A DNA stretch of 64,000 nt from Neonectria sp. B-13 (GCA_002682825.1 NOKP01000036.1:248001-312000), one strand, 5' to 3'; shown: positions 1-11,942, numbered from the stretch's first letter. Made by a program: numbers and translations. Notes: generated from the letters alone by a model not told the origin.

Positions 1-586
1 ACGTGTACTAGTGCTCAAGTTAGTGAGCGATCAGGCTCTTGAAGAATATTCGTGTGGGATTAGGAGGGGCAAGCTAGAGTAGTTAACACATGTTGACTTT
101 CATGCTGGCTTGGCGGGGAAGCGTGGCAGGGTCAGGATGTTGGGTTTCAAATACACCATAATTAAGAAGCGTCTTTCACTCCTGAAACATTTGTGACAAT
201 AATTAGATGACTTGTCCTGAGTGATGAACCTTGACATCTTTTGAAAGGATTGTGAATAAACCTGTACAACATACATATCACAGCCATAGCTAGGCTAGTT
301 GCCCGTGTGCTAAACATTTTGGCATCATCAGTGCCACCCACAAGGTGAGAAAGACGTGAGAAACAGGCATCGTTCTGGGCCTTTGCGGCCCAGGTAGAGA
401 CTTTTTTTATTCCGAATAGTACGGCCCTTGAGCTGGATGCGCTTCGGCTTTGAGCAAGTCGACATTTCGGAGGTTGGGTGAGATCAGACGGGAAAACTTT
501 GTGCAAAGGTTGAGTAGAAACCCAATACATTATACGTTGTGGTGGTGTGCTCAGTAAGTCTATACTAGAGCTGGCGAACTACCAGC
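1..586. other. Intergenic, nothing recognised
   Basis: No reading frame here shows a recognisable motif, intron structure or coding-like composition. It is the downstream side of the minus-strand aldolase gene, which ends at 587. Confidence 0.5.
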
Positions 587-1673
587 CTACGACTTTTTCT
601 CCTCCTCAGCCATCTGGCCTAGAATATCACTCCACTTATCATACGTCCCCTCGGCCAAAGCACCTCTTAGAGGAAGTCTCCCGCCTGATAAATGGCCAAA
701 GCCCAGCACTTTGTAGATGCCTTCTCGGATGCCGAGGATTCCATTGTTGACAATGAACTCCTCGGCAGCGGAAACCTTCCATTGTAGCCTGCGCACCTCC
801 TCCAGCGTTGCCTCATCTAGTGGTCTCTTGGCTGCCAGACCGAAAAGACGAGTCACGGTCTTGGGGTAGATGGCGGCTAAGCCGTCGATGACACCGGCGG
901 CGTTGAATACAACGATAGGTCCCAGCTGCTGGCCAAAACCAGAGAAGACGCGGAACTTGGAGTGGTCTATCTTAGGGTGAAGAGAAACCTGTACGTGGTA
1001 CGACACATTGCCATGTGACCTAAACGAGCTTGTCAGACAATCAACGGTGTATGAGAGCAGGGAGATCAAACTCACATCTTGCACCCTACGATGTTTGGGT
1101 GTGCAGCTAGTTTTACGTAGGTATCCACGCCGACAACTAGGTTATTGGTGACGCCCGGGTAATTGTATCTGTGATTGAGTCAGCTGCTGCCTTCATTCCA
1201 ATCATTCATAGTGTATTTGCGTACATCAAGATAGGCAGCGGGCTCTTATCGGCAACCAGAGTGTACCACTCGATGAGGTTATCCTGGTTTGCAGCACCAC
1301 CAAAGTAGCCAGGTGCGAGCACCAAACCCCATTGCGCTCCGGCCTTATGAGCATCTTGTAGCCACTCAAGGACCTCGTCAACACTATTGACTAGGACACC
1401 GGCCATAATGGGGTAGTCCTTGTGACCCGCCTCGTCTAGACCCTTGCGCACTCCAGAGATCATCTCGAGGCGCTCCGCACCCGACAGATGAATAGCCTCG
1501 CCGGTTGATCCCATCAGGACCAGACCAGTGATGCCGGATTTGGCCAGGTGAATACTGTGCGCGACTTGCGTCGGGACATCGATGGCAGGTTGCAAGGAGG
1601 GGGATTTGGCTTCCGCCTGGAAAAATGTTGGCACAGGGACGAAAACGCCATCGGGAGGAGTTGAGGGTGCCAT
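587..1673 (-). CDS. DHDPS-family class I aldolase (2-keto-3-deoxy sugar acid aldolase-like)
   Basis: Three exons on the minus strand, 1673-1225, 1168-1076 and 1019-587, give 324 aa. Both introns (56 nt each) have GT..AG ends and all phases agree. Seen: the phosphate/carboxylate-binding-type GSTGEA at residues 55-60, the YNYPG motif with the conserved Tyr at 151, and GCKM with the Schiff-base Lys at 180. These are the family's catalytic Tyr and Lys, and the length matches the usual 300-330 aa. Family knowledge: relatives reversibly cleave 2-keto-3-deoxy sugar acids to pyruvate and an aldehyde (fungal GaaC-type), or act as 4-hydroxy-2-oxoglutarate aldolases. It is divergent from an aldo/keto reductase and close to a galactonate-dehydratase-like gene, which favours the sugar-acid role. 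The longer reading frame upstream of 1673 is not needed: the ATG at 1673 gives a normal N terminus. The substrate is inferred. Confidence 0.88.
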
Positions 1674-2115
1674 CTTTGTTGATTGTTGATCTAGGCGGGC
1701 TGAGGTTGTGTGTCTTGAACAGTGGCGGACCTGAATAGTAAGGATATGAACAATTACGAGCTCTACTATGTACGAATACAGTGTTAAATATCTCACATGA
1801 CAGGATTCCCTGGGTCTATGGCGGGATCTAAAAGTTCCCCACGTTCTTTGTCAAAGACGATGCCGGCACGGCTCGGCAGATTCGGCTCTAGACGACGGAG
1901 ATGCGGCGGGACTTGGAGTAAAACCCGGATAGAAAGCCGTAATTGACTTACTTATCCGTTGCATCGGATAACAAGCCACGGACTAATGTCCTCAGAACGG
2001 GCATACCACGGTTTCATTCTTATAAAGCCAGACAGCAAGAGTCAACAAGAATTGGGCCAAAGATATTCCGTGGGGTGATGTCAAATTAAAAGTTATCACA
2101 CAATTATCCGCAACC
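1674..2115. promoter_or_regulatory. Divergent promoter of aldolase and aldo/keto reductase
   Basis: This 442-bp gap separates two divergent start codons, so it must carry both promoters. It contains a palindrome typical of Zn2Cys6 operators at 1952-1971, and a further TTATCCG half-site at 2104-2110, just before the reductase ATG. A binuclear-cluster regulator is encoded at 5.3-8.0 kb. Confidence 0.6.
1952..1971. promoter_or_regulatory. Candidate Zn2Cys6 operator, inverted repeat
   Basis: Perfect 7-bp arms TTATCCG and CGGATAA separated by 6 bp, that is CCG-N6-CGG. Zn2Cys6 dimers commonly bind CGG triplets in inverted or everted arrangement. It lies in the divergent promoter of two metabolic genes. 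Binding by the local regulator is inferred. Confidence 0.45.
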
Positions 2116-3206
2116 ATGTCGTCTGGTCGAACCTTCAAACTTAACTCGGGACATTCCATCCCCGCCGTCGGATTGGGGACTTGGGTAGGATCTGCAACCC
2201 CTCATTTTGGCGATTTCCTGCTAACCTCTAACAGCAATCAGGCCCTAATGAGGTCGCCCGCGCCGTAGAGTTCGCTCTCAAGCATGGCTACCGTCACATT
2301 GACGCAGCAGCGGTTTACGACAATGAGCAGGAAGTCGGCGCTGGCATCAAGGCATCTGGCGTGCCACGCAGCGAGATTTTCCTGACGTCTAAGCTTTGGA
2401 ACACGCATCACAAGGCATCCGATGTCGAAGAAGCCCTGGACCAGTCTCTCGAGGATCTCGGAACCGACTACGTCGACCTGTACTTGATTCACTGGCCTGT
2501 CGCGTTTCCTAAGCCGGCAGAGAAGCCGCTCCGCTTCCCAATTGATCCCTCAGATGACGGCGTTCATGTCATCGATGTTCCAATTGAGGAGACATGGAAG
2601 GCTTTGGAGGGCTTGGTGCGGAAGGGCAAGATCAGGAGCATCGGAGTCAGCAACTTCACCAAAGAGAAGATCGATGAGATCCTCAAGTTGTGAGTAGTAT
2701 TTCTGGTAAACAGGCACGATGTTGCCACTGACTTGACCTGCAGCGCCGAGATTAAACCTGCAGTCAACCAGATTGAGGCCCATCCTTACTTGCAGCAACC
2801 CGAGCTGCTAGAACAGTCGAAGCAGCAGGGCATCCTAATCACAGCATATAGCCCTTCGGGCAACAACATCTACAACCTGCCCAAGGCGATAGATGACGCC
2901 GAAATCGGTGCCATAGCCAAGGAGCTTGGTAAGCAGCCGGCTCAAGTTCTGATTCAGTGGGCCGTTCAGCGCGGAACCGTTGTGCTTCCCAAGTCTGTGA
3001 CGCCGTCTCGCATCGCCGAGAATTTTGAGGACTTTGAGCTCCCGAGCAGTGCAATGGAGCGTATCAACAAGCTAGACAGAAACCATAGATACAATATGCC
3101 GGTGAGACTAGGGGTTGATATATTCGGAGAGCACGACGAGAAGACGTTGAAGAAGGCCCGACAGGATTGGATTACCGCACAAAAGGAGCTAAAGGCAAAG
3201 AAGTGA
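2116..3206 (+). CDS. Aldo/keto reductase
   Basis: Three exons, 2116-2184, 2235-2689 and 2744-3206, encode 328 aa with consistent phases. The complete AKR catalytic tetrad is visible: Asp46, Tyr51 (in IDAAAVYDNE), Lys76 (LTSKLW) and His109 (YLIHWPV). The AKR signature IKPAVNQIEAHPY follows, then the NADPH-binding tail with LPKSVTPSRI. Length is normal for the family. It acts in the cytosol as an NAD(P)H-dependent carbonyl reductase. Next to an aldolase and a sugar-acid dehydratase, the likely job is reducing the aldehyde released by the aldolase (as GaaD-type glyceraldehyde reductases do) or the first reductive step on a sugar. The neighbours suggest but do not decide the substrate. Divergent from the aldolase with 442 bp between starts. 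Confidence 0.92.
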
Positions 3207-3685
3207 GGTTGTGGTGCATCATGCATGGCATGGGTGGACTAGGCGAATTTAGTTAGTGAATCAACGCTTGAATACGTTGAATTAATCTTCAGTCATGAAA
3301 AGCCACGAGTTTCCTGTCATGTCGTAGCCAATATCGCCCCGACGCCCTAAATGCGACTCTTGTGGTCTGGCTGCCAGCATTTCCGACTCTTCCTTCCGAG
3401 AACCGGTCTGCGGACATGCATTCATCGTCATAATCCGTGCAGTCGCCGAATTGCACGGTTTCCCCGCTCCAGCTCCCGACGTCGGAGCGTTTGGATTCGG
3501 ATGCGGCCCGTAACTTCTGGGCCGGAGGCATTTCCGACTCGGCCCAAACTACGCCGAGAATTGATCCCGGGTTTAGCAATCATCGGGCACTCAAAACAAC
3601 CGCATCGTTTGTAAACAAATATGAGCTATTGCATACACACTTTTACCCATCAGTCGACATTCTATTCCTAGAAATCCTTTCCAAA
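3207..3685. promoter_or_regulatory. Upstream region of the galactonate-dehydratase-like gene
   Basis: No gene is visible. The 13-bp sequence GCATTTCCGACTC occurs twice, at 3377-3389 and 3528-3540. The second copy overlaps a CGG-N8-CCG arrangement (CGG at 3523-3525, CCG at 3534-3536). CGG/CCG triplets are dense throughout. These are candidate binding sites for a Zn2Cys6 regulator; the assignment is an inference. Confidence 0.35.
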
Positions 3686-5010
3686 ATGGGCAAGATCGCC
3701 ACGATTGAGTACTTTCGCGTCCCCCCGCGTTGGTTGTTTGTGAAAATCACCGACGATGCAGGGAACGTAGGCTGGGGAGAAGCTTCGTTGGAGGGTCACA
3801 CACAAGCGGTCGAGGGGTGTCTGGATGCTTGGATTACGCAGTACACGGGCATGGAAGCTGAGTAAGTGATTTTCCAATTTCAGGGTACGACACGTTGAAT
3901 GAACACGCCATCTGACTTGGCGCAGCGACATTGAGCGAATATGGCAAAAGTCCTGGAGAATGGGATTCTATCGAGGCGGGCCAGTGTTTATGAGTGCTCT
4001 TGCTGGCATCGACATTGCGCTTTGGGATCTCAAAGGTCAACCCAAGCAATCCATCGGGGTGAATCGGGAAGTTTTATGCTGACACCTCTCCAGCTAGAAA
4101 GTTTGGCGTGCCCATCTATGAGCTGCTTGGCGGCAAGGTCCGAGACACGCTCAAGGTGTATGCGTGGATTGGAGGGGATCGGCCCGCAGACATTGAGGCC
4201 CAGGCGTAAGTCACCAGAGACGCTGCTGTTGAGAGTCGACACATACTGACACTGGTGCTCAGACTATCACGCAAGGCTCAAGGGTTCACTGCCGTCAAGA
4301 TGAACGGCACAGAGGACCTCGGCTGGCTTGACTCGCCATCGGCGCTGGACGACTGCATCGAGAGAGTCAAGGCGGTAAAAGCCCTCGGAATGGACGCCGG
4401 CGTTGACTTCCACGGCCGCGTGCACAAGCCCATGGCCAAGCAGCTCGCCACGCTCCTGGCTCCTCATCGACCCATGTTTATCGAAGAGCCGCTGCTTTCA
4501 GAGCACATCGAGGGCATCAAGGCCTTCTCCCAGTCCGTCACGTCGCCCATTGCTCTGGGTGAGCGTCTGCACAGCCGCTGGGACGTGAAGCCGTTCCTCG
4601 AGGCGGCATGCGTCGACATTCTCCAGCCCGACATCTCTCACGTTGGCGGGATATCAGAACTGCGGCGCATCGCGGCCATGGCGGAGGCATACGACGTGGC
4701 AATTGCGCCTCACTGCCCACTGGGTCCCATTGCTCTGGCGGCCAACATCCAGGTCGACGCGACGACCCCCAACTTCGCGATCCAGGAAATGAGTCTCGGG
4801 ATTCACTACAACACGGGCGGACACGACTTGCTGTCCTACATCAAGAACCCGGAGATCTGGGACGTCAAGGACGGGTACATCAAGCTGATGACGGGACCTG
4901 GCCTGGGAATCGATGTTGACGAGGAAAAGATCCGCGAGCTCAGCAAGAACGCGGAGCCGTGGGTGAGTCCGGGATTCACGGGGCCGGGCGGAGAATGGAG
5001 AGAGTGGTGA
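3686..5010 (+). CDS. D-galactonate dehydratase-like enzyme (enolase superfamily)
   Basis: Four exons, 3686-3861, 3926-4035, 4094-4205 and 4263-5010, encode 381 aa. Bacterial D-galactonate dehydratase (DgoD) has about the same length. Visible residues match that family one for one, shifted by two: Asp181 and His183 in DFHGR, Glu207 in EEP, Glu233 in GER, and His283 in APHCPLGP. In DgoD the Asp/Glu/Glu set binds Mg2+ and the two His act in acid-base catalysis. Predicted reaction: D-galactonate (or a close aldonate) to 2-keto-3-deoxy-galactonate plus water, in the cytosol. The family contains enzymes with other aldonate substrates, so galactonate is likely rather than certain. The aldolase at 0.6 kb is the expected next step. 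Confidence 0.88.
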
Positions 5011-5301
5011 AGGAAGTCGGAGAAGACCATTTACAGAGTAATTAGTTACAGTGCAATTTTACAAATACAAGCAGACTTGTCTCGTTTCGTCCAGGGGGAA
5101 TAAGGAAATAGCTTAGGTCTAATTACCCCGGAATTACTCTGTACATCCCCCCGCCTCCTCTTAGTGTCAACCCCGCTCGCTCACAGTCCGGCGCGACGGA
5201 AATGCAGCCCTTACAAAAACAAAGCGACTCCGCACCACCCTCAGCCGACGCCCTTTTCCGACACCTTTTCCTTCGCCCAGACACGCTGGAGTCATTCAAC
5301 G

Positions 5302-7995
5302 ATGGACACGACTATGGATATTGACCGCCAATCCAGCCTCCCTAACGACGCCGCTGGCGACAGCGAGCCCGAGTTTGGCACAGAGAATGGTGGGAATGGC
5401 GATGATAATCATGAACAGCCACCGGCCAAGTCGCGGAAGCAGCCCCATATGAGGAGCCGGGCGAGCAGGGCTTGTGATCGATGCAAGGCGTGAGTTTTCC
5501 CCTTCCAAATCAAATTCTGGATGTAGTAGAACGGGTTCTAGAGGCTTTGGGATGAGATATAGGGTAGCCAGGAACCGTGTGGGTTGCAAGGTGCCGCCTG
5601 CCTACACGTCTAGATCCTCTTGCTAACATCTCCCAGCCGCAAGACTCGCTGCTCGGGCAAGTATCCCTGTGCCGTCTGCTCGCGTCTTCGCCTTCAATGC
5701 AAGTACACGGCTTCGTATCGTCGTGGCAGGCTTCCGTCTATTGAGATGGACACCGAGGAGACAGCCAACGCTCCTCGAGCCACGGAACAGCAGCTCAACG
5801 GCTCTGGGCGTGGAGATCAGTCTCATGCACAGCAGCCAGAAGAGCATATTCCTAGCCCGGTCTCTATTGAACACCAGACCCTAGGGCCTCCAAAGGATCC
5901 TCGTGGCCTGTCGACGACGCTGTCGTCTCGCAACTCTCCCGAGCCAGCACAGGTTGACCTGCAAGGCCATTATGTTGGTCCCGCCTCTGGAGCTTCCTTT
6001 CTGCTGCGGATTCAGAGAAAACTAAAGCAGCAAAGGCCCACCGCTCCATCAGACTCATCCATCTTTACCTTTGGTGACTTGCCTCTTCCGCAGTTTGACC
6101 CTCGCTTCCTCATACTCCCGCCACGCTCCGAGGCCGAGTCTTTCCTCTGTAGGTACTTTGAGTTCGCTTCGGCAACCCACCGGTTCTTGCACCGCCCGAC
6201 CGTAGAAACATGGCTCCAGGAGCTTTACGATAGCCACGGGACGATGCAAGAGCAGGCCACCGCAAGAAGCCGGACCGCGCTGTTGTTCATGGTGTTTGCC
6301 CACGCCGAGAACTTTCCAAAGTCCAAGTCAGGGACTGTCGATCCAACTACAAGGTCTGAAGCTTCGTGAAACAAGCTGTATGAATACCGCTGACCGTAGC
6401 AACAGTGCAAGATTCTTCTCCGCCGCGGAAGACCAGCTGTCTGCTGAGAAAGGCGCCATCCGTCTGACCAGCGTGCAAGCAAGACTGGCACAATGCTTCT
6501 ATCTCCTGTCACATTCCCGCCTCAACCACTGTTGGAGTCTTTTTGGGACCACGGCTCACCTCATGCTTGCGCTGGGAATTCACCGAAAGTCTCGAGTTGA
6601 CGCAAACAGCGACCCAGACCACGTCGACTTGGAGTGCCGTAAGCGAACCTTTTGGTGTGCTTACAATCTCGACACCTACCTCAGTGCCGCTCTTGGAAGG
6701 CCGCGAACATTCCATGACGATGATATCGATCAAGAGTTGCCACTTTGTGTCGACGACTACCGACTGGCTCGTGGCCAGCTGGGTTCACTGGCAACGTCGA
6801 GTCTTCAGTCCATCATGTCTGGATGTATAGCCCATATAAAGTAAGGCTCTCGTCCCAACAATTACTCACTTCTGCTACTACCAGTAGGCTCTCACGCATC
6901 GTCGCCAACATCCTCCGCGACTTTTATGGTATTCGTCCGCCATCTACCGAGAGTCAGTACAAACTCGCTGCGAGGTACTCCAAGGACATCGACGAATGGC
7001 GTACCGGCGCCGCCTATCTCGTGGATATGGCTGGGGTTGACCCGTCTCTGCTCCAGCCGATATTCCTTCGTCAAAAGAACGTACTTAACCTGGCTTGTTG
7101 GCACGCCCAGATCCTCATTCACCGTCCGTTTCTCCTCAGAAATTTTGCTAGTCTGGCGAACCTTGGAACACCTCGTCGTGGGAATGCGAACCACAATCAA
7201 AATCTGACAAACGAGCACGCCCAAGCTTGCCTCACCGCAGCAATGAACATTGTAGGCAAGATAGACGACCTGAATTCGAGTGGGCTGTTCTACAACACGT
7301 TTTGGGTATGTTCCTGACAATAATAATGCGACTGGAATCGCGTTCTCGGGCTAACATGTAACAGTTCTCTCATTACTTTGCATTCTGTGCAGTTGTGATA
7401 CTTTACGTCTTTGCCATCCAACAACGGAACGCACCTCCGGAAACCTATCTCCCTGCTTTCCACGCTGCAACTAAATGTCAACTTCAGATTACGTCAATTG
7501 CCATTCGCGGCTCACTTGCTTATCGCTACGGCGTTGTTCTTCAGGAGTTGCGCGCCGAGCTTTTGCGCCACAATGCTCATCTCTTTGCGTTGGCAACCGA
7601 GCAAGGAGAAAGCCATGTTACTGGGATGGAGATGCCACTGCAAGGAGGCGAGCTGAACTTGGACCGTTTTGGAAACGCGGATCTCGTTGATCTTCAACCA
7701 GGACACATGGGCCTTGATTCTGCTTCAGGAAATATCAATCATCAAATGTCAATCGGCCAGGACGATGGCCTCGGCTTCCCAGATGCCAGTCCAGGAAGCT
7801 CAATCATTCAGATGACTGGTTGGGGACAATTTGATTCCTTGGTAAGCTAATTTACCCTCTCTATAACGACACCACTTGCTGATACAAATACCACAGGTCA
7901 CTGGAGGCCTAGGCGATCTCCAATCCATTCTCGGCGTTGGAGATATGGAAGGCTGGAATATTGGCATGGGAGACGAAATCCACAACGCTCTTTAG
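5302..7995 (+). CDS. Zn2Cys6 transcription factor with fungal-specific domain
   Basis: Six exons, 5302-5489, 5637-6353, 6400-6840, 6885-7305, 7365-7841 and 7897-7995, encode 780 aa; all phases agree. The binuclear cluster spans the first intron: Cys58-x2-Cys61-x6-Cys68-x5-Cys74-x2-Cys77-x6-Cys84, the exact canonical spacing, preceded by a basic stretch. The middle part carries the fungal-specific regulatory domain (Leu-rich ALGIHRKS followed by CRKRTFWCAYNLDTYLS and ALGRPRTF). The acceptor of exon 4 could be three bases further on. An upstream frame from 5164 lacks an ATG, so 5302 is chosen. The position beside three sugar-acid enzymes suggests a pathway-specific nuclear activator; this is inference from context. 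Confidence 0.9.
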
Positions 7996-8545
7996 GATAT
8001 CATGGGAATATCCGCGGGAATCACATTAAGCAAGGCACTATAGTCTCTATGCTCTGTACAGTCGTCATTTTTACAGTTCAAGTACTCTTTAAGATCAATA
8101 TACGAATGTATTTAGCGTTTAACCTAGTAGGCACCAGTGAGCTCCGTAAATGCTTCCTGCTCATGGTAAGGCACATGCCTGGGAAGAACCGACTTACCGA
8201 ACTCGATATTTCCAGCCTTTTCCCCGCCAGTCCCGACACATGTTAGTGTTATCCGATTTGCCGACCCGCTGATGCGGGGAAATGGTGAGATTCCATAGAG
8301 ACATCGGATCCGTATTGCTACATTTATCCCGGCCGGAAATCTACGTCATTGTATTGGTGGCTTTTCCGCTTCTTTTCCGTCCGGCCTCGATTTGCACGCG
8401 TCTTCCTACCAACCAAAAGTTACATGGAATCGATCACCCGAGCCCTTTCTTAAAAGAGCAGGTTAATTCATGCCGGTAGATACTGATATGCATAGGCCGT
8501 GACTCAGATAATTCCATCCACATTCTTTCTATCCTACACGACACA
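7996..8545. promoter_or_regulatory. Intergenic, promoter of the NRPS-like gene
   Basis: No coding signal. A TTATCCG half-site occurs at 8249-8255, the same 7-mer seen in the aldolase/reductase promoter, followed by further CCG/CGG triplets and a CGGATCCG palindrome near 8306. This is the only sequence hint that the NRPS-like gene might share a regulator with the sugar-acid genes. Confidence 0.3.
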
Positions 8546-11500
8546 ATGGCATCAGTTACTACAAGCGTCAGCGTCTTGGGCCAAGTCCCTACGTTGGATA
8601 CTGCAGAGACTGCAGCAGCTCTTGACGCCATAGAGCCTGAGAAAATCAGCAGCATCAATGAGTTTCTCGTGTACCAGGCTCAGAGTATTCCCGATACTGC
8701 CCTCATTGCCTATCCTAGCTCAAAGCTGGGGGCATCCGACTTTGCAGACTACACCGCAAAACAACTCGATGACTTTGCGGACGACGCCGCCAAGGCGCTT
8801 ACCAGCCAAGGATTAGTACCGACAGTCAGTGAGCCCCCTAATGCGGGATGTGATGGTTCTAACTGTCCCCTAGAAAGCACGAAGCAATAAGGCTGAAGTC
8901 GTTGGTCTACTCGGCCCGTCAAACCTCGAGTACATCGTCAATATCCTTGCCATCTCTCGAATGGGCTTCTCAGTTCTGTTCCTCTCAACTCGTTTGCCAA
9001 CCGAAGCATACGTCTCGTTACTGCAGAAGACCGAATGCTCTCGGATTGTTGTAGCACCAAAGCTTGAGGCTGTCATTGACGGCATCCAAGAGTTCTACCC
9101 CGTCCAGAGCTTCCCTTTAACCAGTGAACTGCACTCATATAACGGCTCGTCATATTCCACGCGGTTCAAGCGCCAGACAGAACTGATCGACGAAGAAAAC
9201 ACCATCGCTTTTATTGTGCATTCGTCAGGAAGCACCGGCCTCCCGAAACCGATCTACCAGACTCACCGACAATGCCTCAGCAACTACGCCACAGGAAGTG
9301 GGATGCGTGCTTTTGTGACGCTGCCGCTGTTCCATAACCATGGATTGTCAACAATGTTCCGTGGCATGGTTACTGGAAAGCGCACTGCAGTATATAACGC
9401 CAACCTCCCCCTGACAAATGGGCACCTTGTGGCAGCGATGAAAGCCGCAGACTTTGAGAGCTTTCACTGCGTACCTTATGCCCTGAAGGTGTTAGCCGAG
9501 ACCCCAGAGGGCATTACAGAGCTGGCAAAGGCTAAGCTGGTCCTGTTTGGTGGAAGCAGCTGCCCCGACGACCTGGGAGACACGCTGGTTCAGAATGGTG
9601 TAAATGTCGTGTCTCATTATGGCGCGTAAGTACTAAACTTCACTAATAAGTAAACGGAGGCAAATACTAACATCTTCCAGTACAGAAATGGGTCAACTTA
9701 TGACTTCGCTAAGAGACCCCGACACGGACAAGGCATGGAACTTCGTTCGTCCTTTAGCCAAAACAAAGCCATATCTCCTCTTCGACGAGATCACTACCGG
9801 CATATATGAGGCTGTGGTTCTCGATGGCCTCCCCACCAAGACGACGTCTAACTCGGATGATCCACCCAATTCATTCCGCACGCGAGATACCTTTGTTAAA
9901 CACTCAACTATCCCAGACGCGTGGAAATACCTTGGGCGCCTTGACGATCGTGTCACACTCTTCAACGGCGAGAAGGTGTTGCCTGTACCATATGAGCACC
10001 GCGTTCGTCAGAGTGAGCTTGTGCAAGACTGTCTCGTATTTGGCGTCGACCGAGCATTCCCTGGTCTCCTCATTATCCCCAGTGACCATGCCAAGGAGAA
10101 GACATCTCAAGAACTGCTTGAAATTTTGTGGCCGATAATTGACGACGCCAACCAGAGAGCCGAGAAGTTTGGCCGCATTTCTCGTGAGATGGTTCACATC
10201 CTGCCGGTCGGAACTGAATATCCTCGGACCGACAAGGGGACGACCATCCGCGCAGCGTGCTACAAGCATTTCGAGACCATTATCGAGGAGACTTACCAGA
10301 AGTTTGAGTCTCCTGGCGATGCTGACCGCCTTGCTCTGGAGCTGCCTGAGCTTCAAGATTATCTGCTGAAGCTGATTGTCGAGCGTGTTGGTGTTGTAAA
10401 CCTCTCTGAAGAGATGGACTTCTTCGCTGCAGGTCTCGACAGTCTGCAGGCTATCACAGCTCGCGCTCACATCATCCGCGAGCTTGATTTAGGTGGCAAG
10501 ACACCTGGAATGAATGTTGTTTTCGAGCATCCTAGTGTTTTGCTGTTGGCGGCTCATCTCAACTCCCTTCGTAACGGATCGACGCTCCAAGAGAAGACCG
10601 AGACGGAGTTGATGGAGGAGCTCGTCGCCAAGTACTCGGACTTTGAGCCATTCAAACGTGGGAACCAAGTTCCAGACGGCGAGGTCGTGGTAAGTTGAAC
10701 CTCCGAACTGTTACACTATTTGAGGCAACACTCTAACACAACCCGCAGCTTCTCACTGGGGCCACTGGATCTCTCGGTGCTCATATTCTCTCACAACTCA
10801 TTGCTCTCCCTCGAGTTCGTCACGTCTACTGTCTCGTCCGCGCCTCTTCACCCTCCGCGGCCCAAGAGCGCGTGCTAGATGCACTCACTTCCCGCGGGCT
10901 CACTCCTCACCACAATGAAGCACATGGCCGTATCATCTCTTCTCTCCAAGAAGGTGGTCTATCTCGATACTCCCACTCAGCGAAGTTCACGGCCCTTCCC
11001 GCCGACCTCAGTCTCCGAGATTTTGGTCTAGGTCAGGATGCCTACGATGCTCTTCGTTCTACCCTGACATCTGTTATTCACTCTGCGTGGGCTGTCAACT
11101 TCACCCTCACAGTCAAAAGTTTCGAGAGTCATCATATCGCCGGACTTCGCCATCTTTTAGACCTTTGCTTGTCTGTTCCCTTTAGTCGCCCGGCTCGTCT
11201 CAGCTTTATCTCGTCCATTTCTTCCGCAGCGGGGACTCCTTCACCAGGCCGAGTTGCCGAGACTCTCGTCAAAGATCCCGTACATGCACAGAACATGGGA
11301 TACGCTCGCAGCAAATGGGTAGCAGAGCACATCCTCAATGCTGCCGCCGTGAAAACTGGAATTGAGGCACGTGTCCTGCGGTCTGGGCAAATCATTGGAG
11401 ATTCCACCCTGGGTTTATGGAACCCAACAGAGGCGATCCCGTTGATGTTCCGCGCGGCTGTGACACTTGGTGCTCTTCCTGCACTGGACGAGAACCCGTC

Positions 11501-11942
11501 ATGGCTTCCTGTTGACAAATCTGCCCGGGCGGTGCTCGAGCTCAGTGGGCTGACAGCTTCTGGAGATCAAACAGCGGGATACTTCCAGACACAAGACAGC
11601 CCAGATGTGGTATATCATTTGCAGAACCCTGTGACGGTTCGCTGGACTGAAGACGTCCTGCCAGCTATGAAGGCTGCTGGTCTCGATTTCGAGGTTGTTT
11701 CACAGCGGGAATGGGTCCAGAGGTTGCGAGACGGCGAACAAGACCCTACGCTCAACCCAACTGTTAAGTTGCTTGACTTTTTCGCCGAGAAATACGACAA
11801 CGATAAACCTGGTCGCGGAGGGCTGATTTTTGAGACCAGCGAGACGGAGAAGAAGAGCAAGGCGATTCAAGATGGATACAACGTGGTTACCAGCGGACTA
11901 CTTGCTAAGTGTGTAACAAGCTGGAAGGAACACTGGATTTAG
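8546..11942 (+). CDS. NRPS-like carboxylate reductase (A-T-R domains)
   Basis: Four exons, 8546-8824, 8874-9625, 9681-10689 and 10749-11942, encode 1077 aa. Domain order: adenylation domain (about 20-530; AMP-binding core SSGSTGLPKP, then YGATEMG, then GRLDDRVTLFNGEK), thiolation domain (about 560-640; phosphopantetheine Ser in FFAAGLDSLQ near residue 598), and a thioester-reductase domain (from about 680). The reductase has Rossmann motif LLTGATGSLGA and the SDR pair YxxxK in GYARSKW. There is no condensation domain. Such enzymes activate a carboxylic acid with ATP, load it on the carrier and release it as an aldehyde with NAD(P)H. This is the family of fungal aryl- and amino-acid reductases. 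The substrate cannot be read here. It needs a phosphopantetheinyl transferase encoded elsewhere. No other secondary-metabolite gene is adjacent. Confidence 0.92.

Noticed and set aside
5164..5301. Upstream extension of the Zn2Cys6 factor
   Set aside because: No ATG in that frame; it begins with GTG. The ATG at 5302 gives a normal N terminus.
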